From the NCBI GenBank assembly GCA_027946365.1, contig JAPEUQ010000015.1:930001-994000 (forward strand): a stretch of 64,000 nt of DNA, in the 5' to 3' direction. Both the position numbers and the translations under genes were made by a program. The notes below the pieces were generated by a model. It ran no database searches. It saw nothing but the letters and a program-made list of their open reading frames with translations, and was not told where the DNA came from. Within the stretch, counting starts at the first letter, position 1; each line of letters begins with the position of its first letter. The DNA is from Kalmusia sp. IMI 367209. Lineage: Eukaryota > Ascomycota > Dothideomycetes > Pleosporales > Didymosphaeriaceae. Positions 23,111 to 35,730 of the stretch are shown here, one piece after another.

Positions 23111-24754
23111 TCACGGCCGCCACCTAAACGAAGGATGCTTCCAATCCAAATCCTGCTGCTGCTGCAACGTCAACCCGGCCAATTCCTCATCCACCCTCAC
23201 CCCTTCCCTCTTCTTGTTACTCCATTTCATCCAAGCCAGCAAACTCATTGACAATAACAATATAACACTACTCGTCGCCAAATTCAGCCCATTCCCAATA
23301 TGATAATTAGGCTTATCAAATGGCAAGAAGCTCCACGTAGAAATCAAACCCCCTATGTTCCCTAGCATGACGTTCGTCCCGATGGCCGACGCGCGTGCTG
23401 TATCGCTCACAACGTTAGCAGACACCTGAGCGTTGCACAGCGCGCCGAAGGAGAAGGCGCCGCTGGCAATCAAGAACGTCGCGCCATATCTTGTCTGCGC
23501 TTCCTTGCTCGCCAGAAACATGATGTAGCCGATCATGATGAGGGGCGCGGAGAGGATGAAGAAAACGCAGCGGCGGTCGAAGCGCCAGCTGAGGAAGGGC
23601 AGCAGGACTGTGAAAAAAGCGCCGACGACGTAGGGCGGGACGGTGTGGAGTTGTTGCGAGATGACGGTGTCTTTGGGGTAGATGGTCTGGACGATGGTGG
23701 GGGCGAAGAAGGCGAGGCCTTGAACGGTGATGTTGTCTAAATATATCGTTAGCATCTGCTAAGTTTGCCTTGGTGTAGAAGAGACAGGGTACTTACTGAG
23801 AAGAAAAATGAACGAGGTAGTAATCGTGACCGGAGAGAAAATCCCCCTCATCGTCTTCGTCCTATCAATCTTATCGAGGACCTCCGTCGTCCCCACACGC
23901 TCGCTCTTGACCCTAGCATGCGCCAAATCCTTCTCCTCCTGGGTTAACCACTTGGCCGTCTCGGGACGATCCGTTAGCGTGAAGAACGCTATGAGCGAAA
24001 GACCACACGTGATAATGCCTTCGATCGCAAAAATCATGCGCCACTTATGTAGGGAGCCGAAGGAATCCAGCTTCAAAATAGCGGAGGCAAGTAGACCACC
24101 AAAAGCACCGGCCAAAGGCGCCATCACAATGTAAAGTGAGAGGCGAAAGGCGAGCTCAGACCTCCGGTACCAGCGAGACATATAATAAGCGATGCCAGGT
24201 AGCATGCCCGCTTCGAAGACACCGAGTAGGAAGCGGACACCCGAGATAGCGGCTTTCGAGTGAACGAAAGCCGTCCCAAGAGAACAGATGCCGAAGCCCA
24301 AGGAGATGAGCGGAATGAACCATCCTGGTCCCATCCATTTACAAGCCATGTTGCTGGGGATCTCGAAGATGATGTAGGAGACATAGAATACAGACAGTAC
24401 GCCGTTGTAGTCGTAGCCGGTCATGCCCAGGTCCTTTTCCAAGCCGGCTATTTTGGCATTTCCAATGTTGGCCCTGTCGATGAAACAGAAGAGATAAAGC
24501 AAGGCGACCGTTGGGACAATGTACAAGTCGATCTTCAATCTCAGACGCGACTCTGCTTTGGGATCAAATTCCACGAGCGAGTGGCCGTAGCTATGGAGCG
24601 TCAGTACACCTGCAATGGAACGCGACTGAGCGTCTGCTTCTCACATGTCGGTCGCGACCTGCCCCCTCTCCGCAATCTGGCGCGCATTGTCGGCTTTCAG
24701 GTCCTCGAGATGACTCGTCGGCCTCTTATCTTCGGTAGCGTGGGCATCGGCCAT
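23111..24754 (-). CDS. MFS transporter, anion:cation symporter (Dal5/Tna1-like) family (3 exons)
   Basis: The model is complement(23111-23736, 23797-24590, 24645-24754), 509 residues. Introns are 60 and 54 nt with GTAAGT and GTGAGA donors and TGCTAAC and TACTGAC branches. The short first exon supplies a cytosolic head (MADAHATEDKRPTSHLEDLK). The body begins KIDLYIVPTVALLYLFCFID and RANIGNAKIAGLEKDLGMTG, the ACS-family signature, and has about 12 hydrophobic segments with an inner loop RPETAKWLTQEEKDLAHARV between the halves. Family members carry organic anions such as allantoate, nicotinate or vitamins with protons at the plasma membrane. The substrate cannot be read from the sequence. It is transcribed in the same direction as the MDR gene. 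Confidence 0.88.
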
Positions 24755-26072
24755 GGTGAGTATTGCCGTCGCTGCTCCTCAACCTCAAGACAAAACCACG
24801 ACTCAATGGTGCACGACACCCGCGGCCTCCCGCGCATCTTATACGTCCCAGACCCACGGAACGCGCTCTGTCACCTGCATCTCCATCCTTCCAGCCCACG
24901 CCTAGGCCAAGCGACGCGGCACTTTGACACTACCCAACGCGGTCTCAAAGTAGACAAGTCTCACACCTCCCACGCGCTTGGCAGCGCCCCGCTCCAACGA
25001 AAACCTGGAGAAAATGAGACTAAACCCCGGAATAGGCCTACCCATGATCGGGCGGCTTGGGAAATCGGGCTTGTTCACCGCAGCCTGCTCGCCAACCAGA
25101 TCACGCTCCGCCCACGGGAGGGCCACGCGGCTTCGTGATCTGGATGAAGGCTTTGCCGTTGTGCGCTCCCGCTTCGAGACCCCGCAACATCTAGGTTTCG
25201 GCCGATTAACAAGCGCCGAGGCGCTATTGGAGGGGAGCCATGTACGACACATCCTCTGGTGCATCGTCGGAGCTTGATGTCAACACTAGTCGTACAACAA
25301 CGCGTCGCGAACTCCTTCAGCCCAAAGGAAGGAAACCTCTCCGGAATACACACGAGTGTGTATCTCCACAATCGAGCTTGGTTCTGAAGGGTACGTTGAA
25401 GTGTAAATGAAGATGCGGATTCAGGTTGTCCTTGACAGTATGGCTCGAATCCTCTAGGAAGATACGCGGCTTCGCGTCCACGACTTTCATGACATTATAG
25501 GACTAGATGGGGCATAAGCTGCTTCTTACGGCTCGCATCAGCCAGTCTGCCAACCATTGTGCATTTCAACACCTCATCATTGGTGCTTGAGCAGCCATTA
25601 CTTTTCAGTCCTGTTCCACTTGCGAGAAAGTGGCAGTGGAGACGAAGGAGCATGCCACGCTCCACGACCCTTGCCTCGTCCCCTCTCTCCGCCACGATCC
25701 TGCTTTCCACGTTTATCCCGCTCATTAGCCCTCTCGCTGCTCCTTCCTCTACCCCTTGCCTTTCCCTTTCCCCTTCCCCTACCATTCTCCGTGCGGCCTT
25801 CTCCATTACCACCACCGTCGCGAGTGACACTCTGCCCTCGACCTCGACCTCGCCCACGGCCGGGACCCCTGGCACGAGCCGCACTCCCTCGAACACATAG
25901 TTCTGTATCATCGGGCGCGGTTGCCACAGAGTGTGTACATTCGCCGAGAATAATCGAGCCCTGAACACTATCAGCATCCGTCTGCTGCAAGTTATACTGA
26001 ACGTGTCTCCTTACCGGAGAGCAGTTGCAGCACATGTGCAAATAAAACTCAAACGCAGAGCACACTCTTGTA
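24755..26072. other. Intergenic between MFS promoter and CTK2 3' end; possible CTK2 extension inside
   Basis: This 1.3-kb stretch contains the MFS promoter. Its right part (25598-25960, minus) encodes a coding-like Arg/Gly-rich stretch that could be a last exon of CTK2 (see that entry). The GC-rich part 24780-25270 has overlapping frames on both strands that I do not support as genes. Confidence 0.4.
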
Positions 26073-27516
26073 TCAACGCACTCTTCTTGATTCCCAATCT
26101 CTTTCCCTGTCCCTTTCCCTGTCCCTGTCCCGGTCTCTCGGCCGGTCACGTTCTCGTTCTCGTTCTCGTTCACGATCTATTGCACGGTCTCGCTCAGCCT
26201 CGGTCGGTACTTCTACCTCGTACTCCTCCTCTTCCACCTTCCAATATTTGTCCACCTCCTTCCTTTCTTCTTGCGCCCTCTTCACGTCGAGCATAAATCG
26301 CACCGTCCCACTCTGTCCCCTAATTCCGATCGCGCTTTTCGGTGGCTGAGTTGTTCCCGGGGAAATTGTGCCGGGGGTAGCAGGTGTAGGAGGAGCGAGG
26401 GGCGAGGTGGGATCGATGCCATTGCGAAACTTTGTTCCGTTCGTAGTGAGAGCTTGCGAGTCGGAGCTCGTCGTTTCGGAGGCGTATGTAGCGTAGCGTG
26501 GGATATGCGCGGCAGAGGCCTCATTGTTGAGGGTGATCCTTATATTGATGAAAGTCTCGAGAGGATAGAGCGGACCGACGGCAGTATTGATACGGTGATG
26601 TGTGTAAAGATCCAGCAGATCAAGGAGTGTTTCTACATCTTGGTCAGCATATTCAATACTAACATTTCAAGCTGGACTTTAGTTCATACCCATGATCTCC
26701 GCCCGACTTGTCTCCCATCTTCTGTAACGGCATACGCCTACGTCTATAACCTTGCTCGTGTCCATCTCATGCAGCCGCGCCGCGAGTTCTACACACGCAA
26801 TTGCCATAGTTGCGGTCGTCTGCTTGAGCGGCGTGAATGTCCTGTACATGTCAATGCTCAAGTTCCACATTGTCTTGGCTTCGTTGTTCGTATCAAAACC
26901 TAGCGTTCGTGCCATTTTGACCATAAGTTTTTGAGGGTATCGATTCCTGAAGTCAAACCCAGCACTCTCAAGCATGAGTCGTTCGAGGCCCAGAATTAGC
27001 TTGGCGTGATTCTCAAACCGCTACAGCCAGCGCGTCAGCATTATTCCCAGCTACAAGACCTCAAGACAGGACCGCGCATACCGGATCATCACTGCTCAGC
27101 TGTTCTCCCACCCCAACTTTGCTATTCCAATACGCGGCAAGTACCTCTCTACTCTTCTTTAAAGTATCCTCAATCTTACAGGCCGTGAACAAAGCCGCAG
27201 CCGCAGCCGCTTCCCAGTTGTATTCGGCCTCGGCATGTAGCAACCGAAATTTGTGGTAGTATATTGCTGCTGTGTTGAATGTGCGCACGGGTAGTTGCAA
27301 CGCACGTCGCACCTGGTCAATATAGGCGACGCCTTGCAGCCGCACCGCGTCCTCCTTCGCGTCTGACATGGAAAGCTCTGAAAGACATCGCTGGATCGAA
27401 GCTTGTAAAATGTAGGGCTTTGCGACTTCAATATACGATGGGTGCGGGCCGACACGAGCAGTCGCTGCGGGTGTGCGATCTCGAGAGCCTTCCGTGGGTG
27501 AGGCGGTAGGCGCCAT
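26073..27516 (-). CDS. CTK2: CTD kinase I beta subunit, C-type cyclin (Ctk2-like), 3 exons
   Basis: The model is complement(26073-26632, 26690-27020, 27082-27516), 441 residues. The cyclin box runs from about residue 20 to 250 (SYIEVAKPYILQASIQRCLS; FNTAAIYYHKFRLLHAEAEY; AAAALFTACKIEDTLKKSRE), then a second cyclin fold with YPQKLMVKMARTLGFDT. The C-terminal TVRFMLDVKRAQEERKEVD is characteristic of Ctk2, the partner of kinase Ctk1 that phosphorylates RNA polymerase II CTD. The end is a long RE/RD repeat. The second acceptor is ambiguous by 6 nt (26632 or 26638). A GTGCGT donor at 26081 and acceptor at 25961 would in-frame replace the last three codons with 121 codons of Arg/Gly-rich sequence (25598-25960), giving about 559 residues. 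I cannot decide between the two ends. Confidence 0.8.
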
Positions 27517-28236
27517 AGTGGGTGGAAATGTGGATCAATCGCATGCGGTGGGTGAGGTGCCCAAGAAAGACCTACCTGTAGGGTAGGCGTTTGTTGAGGC
27601 CTTTCGGGATTTTCTAGAACCCGGTGTTGGCCGCGCAGCCTCTTCCAGGAGAGTTATTGGTGTTGACTCTCCGTTAGGGAGGTCGAGGTCGTGAAAGGAA
27701 CATGAATGTGGCATGTTGAGACTCCCTCAGATGTCGAATCTAAAAGTTAGATGGTCATAGCTTCTATCTGGCTTGGCGCAGCCCACTGTTCGCTGCGCAC
27801 GGAACCTACTACCTTCAGGGCTAGGCAGCTGATGTGGCACATGTCAAAGGATCAGGATGGCAAGAGTCACCCCAGACACTTCACTGCCATTATCTACTTT
27901 CCACTACGTTGCTCGTAGCTATCTACATTCATGTCATCCTCGCGAATAACACTATTACTGCTTCCGTGCATCTTCTCTAACTATTTAACATACACCACGG
28001 AAGTAGTTCGGTCGCTTTCCCAAAAAGCGCCGTCCGTCAAATCATTAAGTCTAAGAAGAGGTAGAAAGGGAGCATACTCAAACTATGTCTCCGTTCTCCT
28101 AGATTAAGAAGTGTATTGACAACTCCAGGTTAATGATAAAATTCGAAAGTGCTCAAATGCGTTTCATGAAGTAGGTGGAGTCAAGATTTAGGCATCCCGC
28201 TCCGAAAAGGTCAAAAGACAGTCGTCCTGGTCCTCG
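27517..28236. other. Intergenic: CTK2 promoter and ERG5 3' region
   Basis: This 720-bp stretch lies between the CTK2 start and the ERG5 stop. It has no supported gene, RNA or repeat. Confidence 0.45.
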
Positions 28237-29965
28237 TTAGCTAAGCTGTTTACATATGATCTCTTGCACGAGGGAACTCACCATAGGGAAAATCGTAGCG
28301 AACACTTTGATTTCCTCGCTCTTGTCTGTGACCTGATGCTTCCAGTCCAGCATCATGCTGGCCTTACCGATCATAAGCATCAGGTTAGCCTGCGCGTACA
28401 CTTGGCCCAGACAGTAGTGAGGACCCGTTCCGAACACCAGCCAGTTCTTGACCTGCTTGTCGGCATCACCAGTAATCCATCGTTCCGGAACAAACGATTC
28501 AGGGTCGGGGTATGCCTCGGCATCGTGGAGAGCCATGTATGTTGTAGGGATGACCATGGAGCCCTTAGGAGCAGTATACGTGTCGGTGATGGGGAAGTCC
28601 TTCTTTGCGATGTAGGGAACCATGATGACGGGTGGGCGGTAGCGAAGAGTCTCCTTGACAACAGCGCGAGTCCATTGAAGTTTTTCAAGCGCATCCAATC
28701 CGATCGGAGCATGAATATCGCCGTTACGAGCAGCGATGTTCTCCTCACGTACCTTCTCGAGAAACTCCGGTCTGTCAGCCATGATCTGGAACAGCCAAGT
28801 ATTTGCTGACGAAGTAGCGTCCTGGGAAGCGAACAGGAACGTGAACAACGTCATAGAGATTTCAAAGTCAGTAAATTCACGAATGAGCATGGAGGGCTTC
28901 TCGGTATCGGGAACCTTCTCTCCTGAGGCAATCCTCTGGCGGTACTTCTCCGACTCAATCATGGCAGACACCCAGAAATCGAGAATGCACTTGTTGTCAC
29001 CTCCGGCAGCCAAGCGGACCTTGGCTTTAGCGGCGCATCGAGAGAATTCTTCCAAGACCATATCCGCAGATTTCTTGCCATACCAGCTCTTCGTAAATGG
29101 CAAGATGATAGGGAAGTTGACCAGTTCGAGCGCCGCCGTAATGAGGTAGTAGTCGTCCGCGATCTTCTTGATCGCTTCCTCGGTGATATATTGTCCAACA
29201 AACGTCCGGCAGCTCAGGGCGCACTGAAGCTCGCGGAATTCTCCCATAAACGGCACAGGTTTGCCATTGTTTTCCTTCGTGATCTGCACGAACTTTTTGA
29301 AGTACTGATTGTAAATGTTCTCTTGGATGGGGAGATATTGATCGAGCGCCTGGCGAGTGAAGAGACCATTTAGGCCTTTGCGATAGTCGACGTGGGCTTT
29401 GCCGTCGAGGAAGACCCAGTTCTGCGGGCGGAGCAGCTTGTACGCGGCATCCACGACACAGGGCTTGACAAAGGTAGGCGAATTAAAGATCTTACGGGCC
29501 ATATCGCGCGTGGAGGCAATGACGACGAACCTGCAAACAGTCAGCACGCGCAACACATGAATCAGGCGCATTGCGCGTCTCAAGCGAAGGAAAGGGATCG
29601 CACTTGTGGAAGACGGAAACGCAGCTGAGAGGACCAGAGCTCCATTTTGCATGATACTTGGTGAAGGATGGATTGACCGAGTCGAGGAAAGGTCCCATAA
29701 ACGGCGTCTTCAACATAGGCCCAACAATTGAGCCCTTGTTCCAGATGTACTTGACTGGCGATGGTTAGCAGGACCTAAAAACTCAGCGTATATGGAACGT
29801 ACACTGATCGTAGGTGATGGCGAGTACGACAAGCGTCAGGACTAGCCTCCAGCCGCTGAGATTGTTCAACATCATAGAAACGAGGCCATTCGCATCGAAC
29901 GAAGCGGCCATGTGGGCCACCTTTGCGTCCGCGGTAGGCGATACGAAGCTCGCATTGACAGCCAT
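28237..29965 (-). CDS. ERG5: Cytochrome P450 CYP61, sterol C-22 desaturase (3 exons)
   Basis: The model is complement(28237-29530, 29604-29754, 29803-29965), 535 residues; introns are 73 and 48 nt with consistent phases. An alternative ATG 11 codons upstream (29998) is possible. A membrane anchor near residues 30-50 ([16 protein letters not shown]) is followed by [11 protein letters not shown] and [14 protein letters not shown], both typical of Erg5. P450 landmarks are the ExxR in KETLRYRPP, the PERW in FVPERWITG and the haem-ligand loop [10 protein letters not shown] with Cys about 478. The central [20 protein letters not shown] matches CYP61. The enzyme introduces the C22-C23 double bond late in ergosterol synthesis at the ER. 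The length agrees with the family. The identification is secure. Confidence 0.93.
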
Positions 29966-30485
29966 TGTGAAGACTCCAGAAATGACGGTCGCACCCAAGG
30001 GCAGAGGAAAGAAAAAGGTGGTAAAGACAGTTCCAGGGACACGCGCGCAAATTGTATTGCAGCACTTTCGAGGAGTTTGAGGGGGGCAATCAAACTTGGG
30101 TGCACCGTGCGCGCTTAGCCCTTTTCCGCTTAGTCTCCGAACGGAAACTCGGACCCGCGCCCCTTGTCGTATGGTGCCATTCGTGTCTCCTAAATCTTTC
30201 GACCCTCTCCAGACCTTTCCTGATCAGCGCGATTTGGTGGACCCGGCGTGTCGTCTACGATGGTTTGGCTGTCATAACATTACTCACATGCACTAAGCCC
30301 TAAGGCGTTCTGAACCAGCTATGGTATCATTGTTGCAAGTAAAGCATCAGCCTCAATGCTATTTGCAAGAATACTAAAACCGCTGTCATGATGCCGGGGT
30401 ATACCGCTTATGCCCATTTACGCCATTGCGCCCAATATGCCTACGCCATGCAAATCATCGTCATCTTCACCGAATCACTCCAGGC
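29966..30485. other. Intergenic: ERG5 promoter and 3' region of the RNA-binding protein gene
   Basis: This 520-bp stretch separates two minus-strand genes. No sterol-response or other element could be assigned with confidence. Confidence 0.45.
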
Positions 30486-33170
30486 TTATAGCCATTGGTC
30501 AGTGTCATCGGCAACGTCGAGATCAACCTCCGCCTTGGGCTCCACCTGGCCATCATTCACAGAGGTTTCGTCATCGGTGTCGCGGTAGAGCATCGTAGGC
30601 TCATGCTCAGTGAGTGGCTGCACAATAGAGGCATCGTTCGGAACCCACAACAACATGAGGTCGCCAACATTGGGAATGCGGGTTGATTCCTGGAGGAACT
30701 GCCATTTGTTAGATTCTAGTCAAAAGGCACGGATTGTTTACGTACCACTTCCGCTTGATACCGTTGGTCGAAGCCTACGAGTAGAGTATCAGCGCGCTGC
30801 GCGTGTGGTTCAACGCTATTGCAACCGTTCGCATTCTAGAAGTATTAGCAACTTGCTATTTGCAGATGATCAGCAGCTTACAAGAAGATACTGCTTCAAA
30901 GCCCTCTCCTTCTCTGAGCCAGCTCGGATCCCAGCAACAGCAAGACGTCGTGGTCGATTGTCTAGTCTAATTACGCCACCACGCCCTCCACGGCCGCGAT
31001 AGCCGCCTCTGGATAATGACTCGCGTCCGCTGTTGAAGCCTCCCTGACCAACAGTTAACGTACTGTCCGATCCGGCATTTGCAAACAAGCCTGCAGCTTC
31101 AGCTTGCAATTTTGCCAAATCGTCTGTCCGCGAGGAGCCGTTCGAAGCCGCTTGTTGCTCCCTTCGATTGATCGCATCAACGCCCTTAGCCCTCGCTTTC
31201 TCCAAAACCTTGGAACGTAACTTGCTCAATTCCTCTTCCTTCGCCTGAAGTTGCATGTTGAGCATATTAGATCGAGCTGTTGCTTCCTCGGCCTTTCTAC
31301 GCTTCTCCTCGAATTCTTTTTGAAGCTCTGCTTGCTGCTTTCTGAACTCCTCCATATCGATCATGACCTCATCTTCGTGGTAGATCTCCGGAGTATTCTT
31401 AGTTAGTGAACCCGCGGCGACGCCGTTGGCGCCATTGCTCTGCAGCAAATGTTCAGGCTTGTGCCAGTACACCTTCACAAACCTATTATCGAAAATGACT
31501 TTTGGGCTGTCGTAAGCGCGCGAAGCAGCAGTGTGATCGCTGAATTTGATGATAGCGAGACGTTTGTAAGCCTGCATTTGAATATCGATGATTGTACCGA
31601 ACTGGGAAAAGAATTTGTGCACTTGTTGTTCCGTAAAGTGGTCCTCCGGTATCTGTTCGACTACCACCGTTTCATCTAGAAGATTTTGTGAGGGGCCAGC
31701 TTGCGAGAATGGCGCTCGAGCACGTTCACGTCGCTGAGTTGCTGGGAATTTACCATCGTTCCGGTTACTGCTTGTCTGGCGACCGCGCATACGTGACTGC
31801 ATAGCGAGCGATGAGTGGTTGGGGTCGTACTCTGGAATAGCCGGGACTACTATTCCCTCGCCATGTTCGTAAGGACAGAGCGTTCCCATTAAGCATATTC
31901 CTTTCGTCTCATAGTCTGGGCACCTTATATTGGCAACAGAGCGTCCAAGCTGTGCCACATTAGTAGGTAAAGCGCCGAATGCCTGGCTCGGGAGCGTCCC
32001 GCCTGGCATGCCCATGCCCATGCCCATCATCGCGGAGAAGAAGCCTAAAGGATTCAAAGCGTCTAGGGAGGGAAACGAAGCTAGAGAGGGAGGTGGGTGT
32101 GGCAATGACCGGTGACCTGTGAACTGATTCGATGTGACAGGCGTTGAAATTGACGAAACATCCTGCCTGACTGCCGCTAATGGCATGGCACCGACCCTGA
32201 ATTCTGCGGCGTTTCCTCCGCCTCTCCGAGCCTATATAGAGCCCAAGTCAGTCAAGTTCGCCAACAGTGGCCCGCACAGAGGATGTACAGTACTAGGACA
32301 GAAGTCTGGAGACGCAACCTGGATCAAGTTGCCCTGGTACAGAGAGAAACTGTCCCTAAACTTTTATCCTGTGAATATAATGTACAATGAATATAGACAT
32401 ACCACTTGCTTATAGGGTCGCTCGCCGGTGTTGTCGGCGGTGTGCTCGCTTCCACTGTTGCGCGACTGGCTTGTTTCCCGATCATGGAGCTTGCGCTTCC
32501 TCGACTGTTTCTGCCTGCCATTCTGAGTGCTTTTCGAAAACGGTTGCGGTGGCCGAGCGCCATTTGTGCGATCTGCGCGAGGTCCCTTTGGTATGTGTGC
32601 GTCGTCACCCGGCGACTCAGCTTGACCTCCTGTAAGGGGTTCTGCAAGAGCTTGGCTCCGAGGGCGAAACTCTGGCGCATCTGGCGCGAGGGTAGACGAA
32701 CTAGCATTCAGAGCTCTGGGAGCATTCGGGGGTGTAGACGATGGCTGCACGGGTCGCAGCGACTCCTTTGCTTTTGCCTTCCCCTCATTCTGCTTCTTCC
32801 TATCCGTAGCTCCGTTCTTGATCCAGCTCTTCTGTTCGATCGCGGTCGCTACTTCGTCGACAAACGCTTGCGTATCTGCCCTCATCAGCACACGACCTAA
32901 ACCCAGCTGCCATCGGGAGGCTACCCACGATCGTCAAGAAAGTCCGAAAGCTGCTCTACACTTGACCGCTTGATTTCTGCTTTCGACCCAGTTGTTGAGA
33001 ACAGCTCGACAACATACTCGGCCAACACGACGGGTTCAGCATCAGATCTGTCTGTTTCAGCATGCTGCGCCGAGAGGTCATATAGCTTTGGTGAAGCTAA
33101 CTCACATGGTGGACAGCTTTGGCAGCAGCCATTGCTTGAATGCGGGCTTGTCCTGCTCCTGAAGCTGCAT
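30486..33170 (-). CDS. rmn1: RBM26/27-like (Rmn1-like) CCCH and RRM RNA-binding protein (6 exons)
   Basis: The model is complement(30486-30698, 30746-30835, 30882-32231, 32403-32875, 32929-33047, 33106-33170), 769 residues, all phases consistent. The N-terminus (FKQWLLPKLST, DAEPVVLAEYVVELF, AFVDEVATAIEQKSW) is the PWI-like fold of RBM26. A CCCH zinc finger (C-x8-C-x5-C-x3-H, CPDYETKGICLMG) lies near residue 323, an RRM near 405-475 (VVVEQIPEDHF; RLAIIKFSDH), a coiled coil near 500-560, then an RG-rich stretch and a divergent C-terminal RRM (RPRRLAVAGI; RADTLLVGFDQRYQAEVFLQ) assembled from the two small last exons. Human RBM26/27 and fission-yeast Rmn1 work with the nuclear exosome targeting machinery. 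Stopping at the first frame end (30870) would lose the last RRM. Confidence 0.8.
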
Positions 33171-34161
33171 CGCTGCGCCACCGATACCATCTGCACTCCG
33201 GTTGAGCACCAAAGGTAGCAGTTACGCGTTGAGTGCGCGTGTTCGAAAGTTGTCCAAGATTAAAAGTGATGGGGCACGGGCGCCAATTTAGCGCGGCGCG
33301 CGGTAGTGGACCCCCGCCTTCATCGACCCCACCAAAGTACGCTGAGGGTAAAGGTGAGAGGCAACTAACTTTACTTAAATCAGTCAAAAAACTCGAACGG
33401 TTGTCTGACACGCAAGCAGACACCAAATCATATAACGATAAGGCTGCATTGTTTCGTACATAGTAACGATTACCATGGAGTGTCCATATCCCCACCAAGC
33501 AGTCACATTCCTGCCTATATAGCTATAAAGGCAAAGACCGCTGGAATCGTCAGTAATCTACGCAAGCTCCTTGATTCGTAGCGAGGTTTGTTTACCGCGC
33601 TTGTCTGCCTTTAGTACATTGACCGCGCTACAATGCCCTCGAAACTCATGGTCAATGCGAAACAAGACCCAAGGCACATTGCTTCGAATCGTGAATGAGA
33701 TTCTGTTTCCTCTTAAAGAAAAAAACAGACATTTTGTGCGAAAAGCATAGCTGTAAGCACGGACTCAACATGTTTAAACCGTACTAATTTGACTAGTACT
33801 AAGAATACGTCTCTCTGCCTATTCGTAGAATGAACAGATGGTGTTTCAAGGATCTGGTTTACCTGAGTGTATCTACCATTCCAGTATGCCGTATTCTAAA
33901 CGACCACTTCGATCCTGGTCAAGCGCAAGATAATTCGAACTGTCAACGCAATTTATATGAATTTTAAAAAAAAACTTCCCCGACGTTTAGAGTCACTAAC
34001 ATCATTTCGACGAACACATAATATACCTAGGGCACACCAGCCTTGATTCTAGACGGAGATTTGAATAGATTGCGGAGGATCACTGACTCTTCACATTTCC
34101 ATGAAAGCGCAGTACCAGAATATATGAAGGTCCTTCCGTCGACGACGAATTATATAGCAAT
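33171..34161. other. Intergenic, AT-rich, no supported gene
   Basis: This stretch of about 1 kb includes the promoter of the RBM26-like gene on its left. The rest (33500-34160) is AT-rich with A-runs near 33715 and 33965 and no supported gene. Confidence 0.45.
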
Positions 34162-34614
34162 TTGGTCGACTCGTTTCAGCGCAGGGTTTATACACTCTAT
34201 CCTCCTAGCTATCACCCAATAGTTCAAAAAGAGAACATTGCCAACTACAACGGCCACCTCGTCTGCGATCGCTCCAGCATTCTCACCGTCCCCACTATAT
34301 CTCTCACTACCGGCTTCCCCTCCTATCGAGAATGGTCACTCCGCTTTGGCGATGTTTCCTACTTCAATGCCGACATAGACTGCAATCAGATCCTAATCAG
34401 GTATCCTGGCACAGGCAGCATGCAAATCACCACTAGCATCGGGATCGGGTCTGAGAAGAGCTATACGGTATGCCAGCTCATCAATGGGAATATCTTCCAG
34501 GATGTATATCAGAAGTCGGATGGAATTGCTGTAGGACTTAAGGTCATGCCGTTATGGAATGCAGGCCTTTCAGCCGTGTCGCTAGAATCATTCATTTCTA
34601 GATATACGAAATAG
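34162..34614 (+). other. Open frame of unknown status, no ATG
   Basis: A 150-codon open frame begins without an ATG (TTG) and ends at 34612-34614. It is hydrophilic with patches such as GFPSYREWSLRFGDVSYFNA and GLKVMPLWNAGLSAV. No signal peptide, known domain or convincing upstream exon was found; an in-frame stop lies at 34102-34104. It could be an internal exon, a decayed gene or chance. The sequence around it is AT-rich and otherwise gene-free. I do not recognise it. Confidence 0.2.
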
Positions 34615-35233
34615 CACTGCATATAAAAGCCTCCCTTCAGCTTACCGTTGATTGATACCCAGGTCAGTTGTGTGGTTGCAAATAACTTCTATACCATATG
34701 TTAGAGATTAGTGCTAACCTCGGAAAGTCGCAACCGACCCGCAAACGCCATGCGAACGTGCAGACGGCAATTGAACTCTTCCCCACGATATCCATACAGA
34801 GTAGCGATAGAACACGTCAAAGTTGATCAGAGAGGAACTGCGGCCTGCTAAGAAAGTGCGGAGTCGGTGAGGGTAAGGAGCTAGAGGTGGAGTTGGCGTT
34901 GGTGTTCCCGTGTTATGCAGCTACAACAAAGCTCTTGAAAGGCGCATTGGAGCTCTTCCGTACAAATAGGATGGCATACTCCCTCACTGGCAGGTAATTG
35001 ACAACATCTAGAAGCAATCGAAGCTCATCGACGCAATCAAAGGTATCGATTGTCGCCCTGGTGATTCCGAGTCGGCCCGGCGGAAGCTTGGGCCTTGCTT
35101 AGGTCAGCCGAAGCTCCTTCTCTTTCTCGCGGATTTTTCTGCACCTCCTCCCGTCCTTCTCAACCACACCTCCATCCATTGCACCTTCATTCCATCCCCA
35201 ATCCATCTCCGCTCACTCCGACCGGTCATCACA
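34615..35233. other. Intergenic: promoter region of ATP9
   Basis: This 619-bp stretch lies upstream of the ATP9 start. Its right end is pyrimidine-rich (TTCTCTTTCTCG and CCTCCTCCCG), as is usual for strongly expressed fungal genes. No TATA box was identified. Confidence 0.45.

Positions 35234-35730
<497 letters not shown>

Noticed and set aside
24260..25138. 292-codon plus-strand frame over the MFS gene
   Set aside because: It is mostly the antisense shadow of the MFS gene. The remainder beyond 24755 shows no family or splice support.
25598..26173. Separate gene encoding an Arg/Gly-rich protein on the minus strand
   Set aside because: It overlaps the end of CTK2 in another frame. Its good part fits better as an optional last exon of CTK2.
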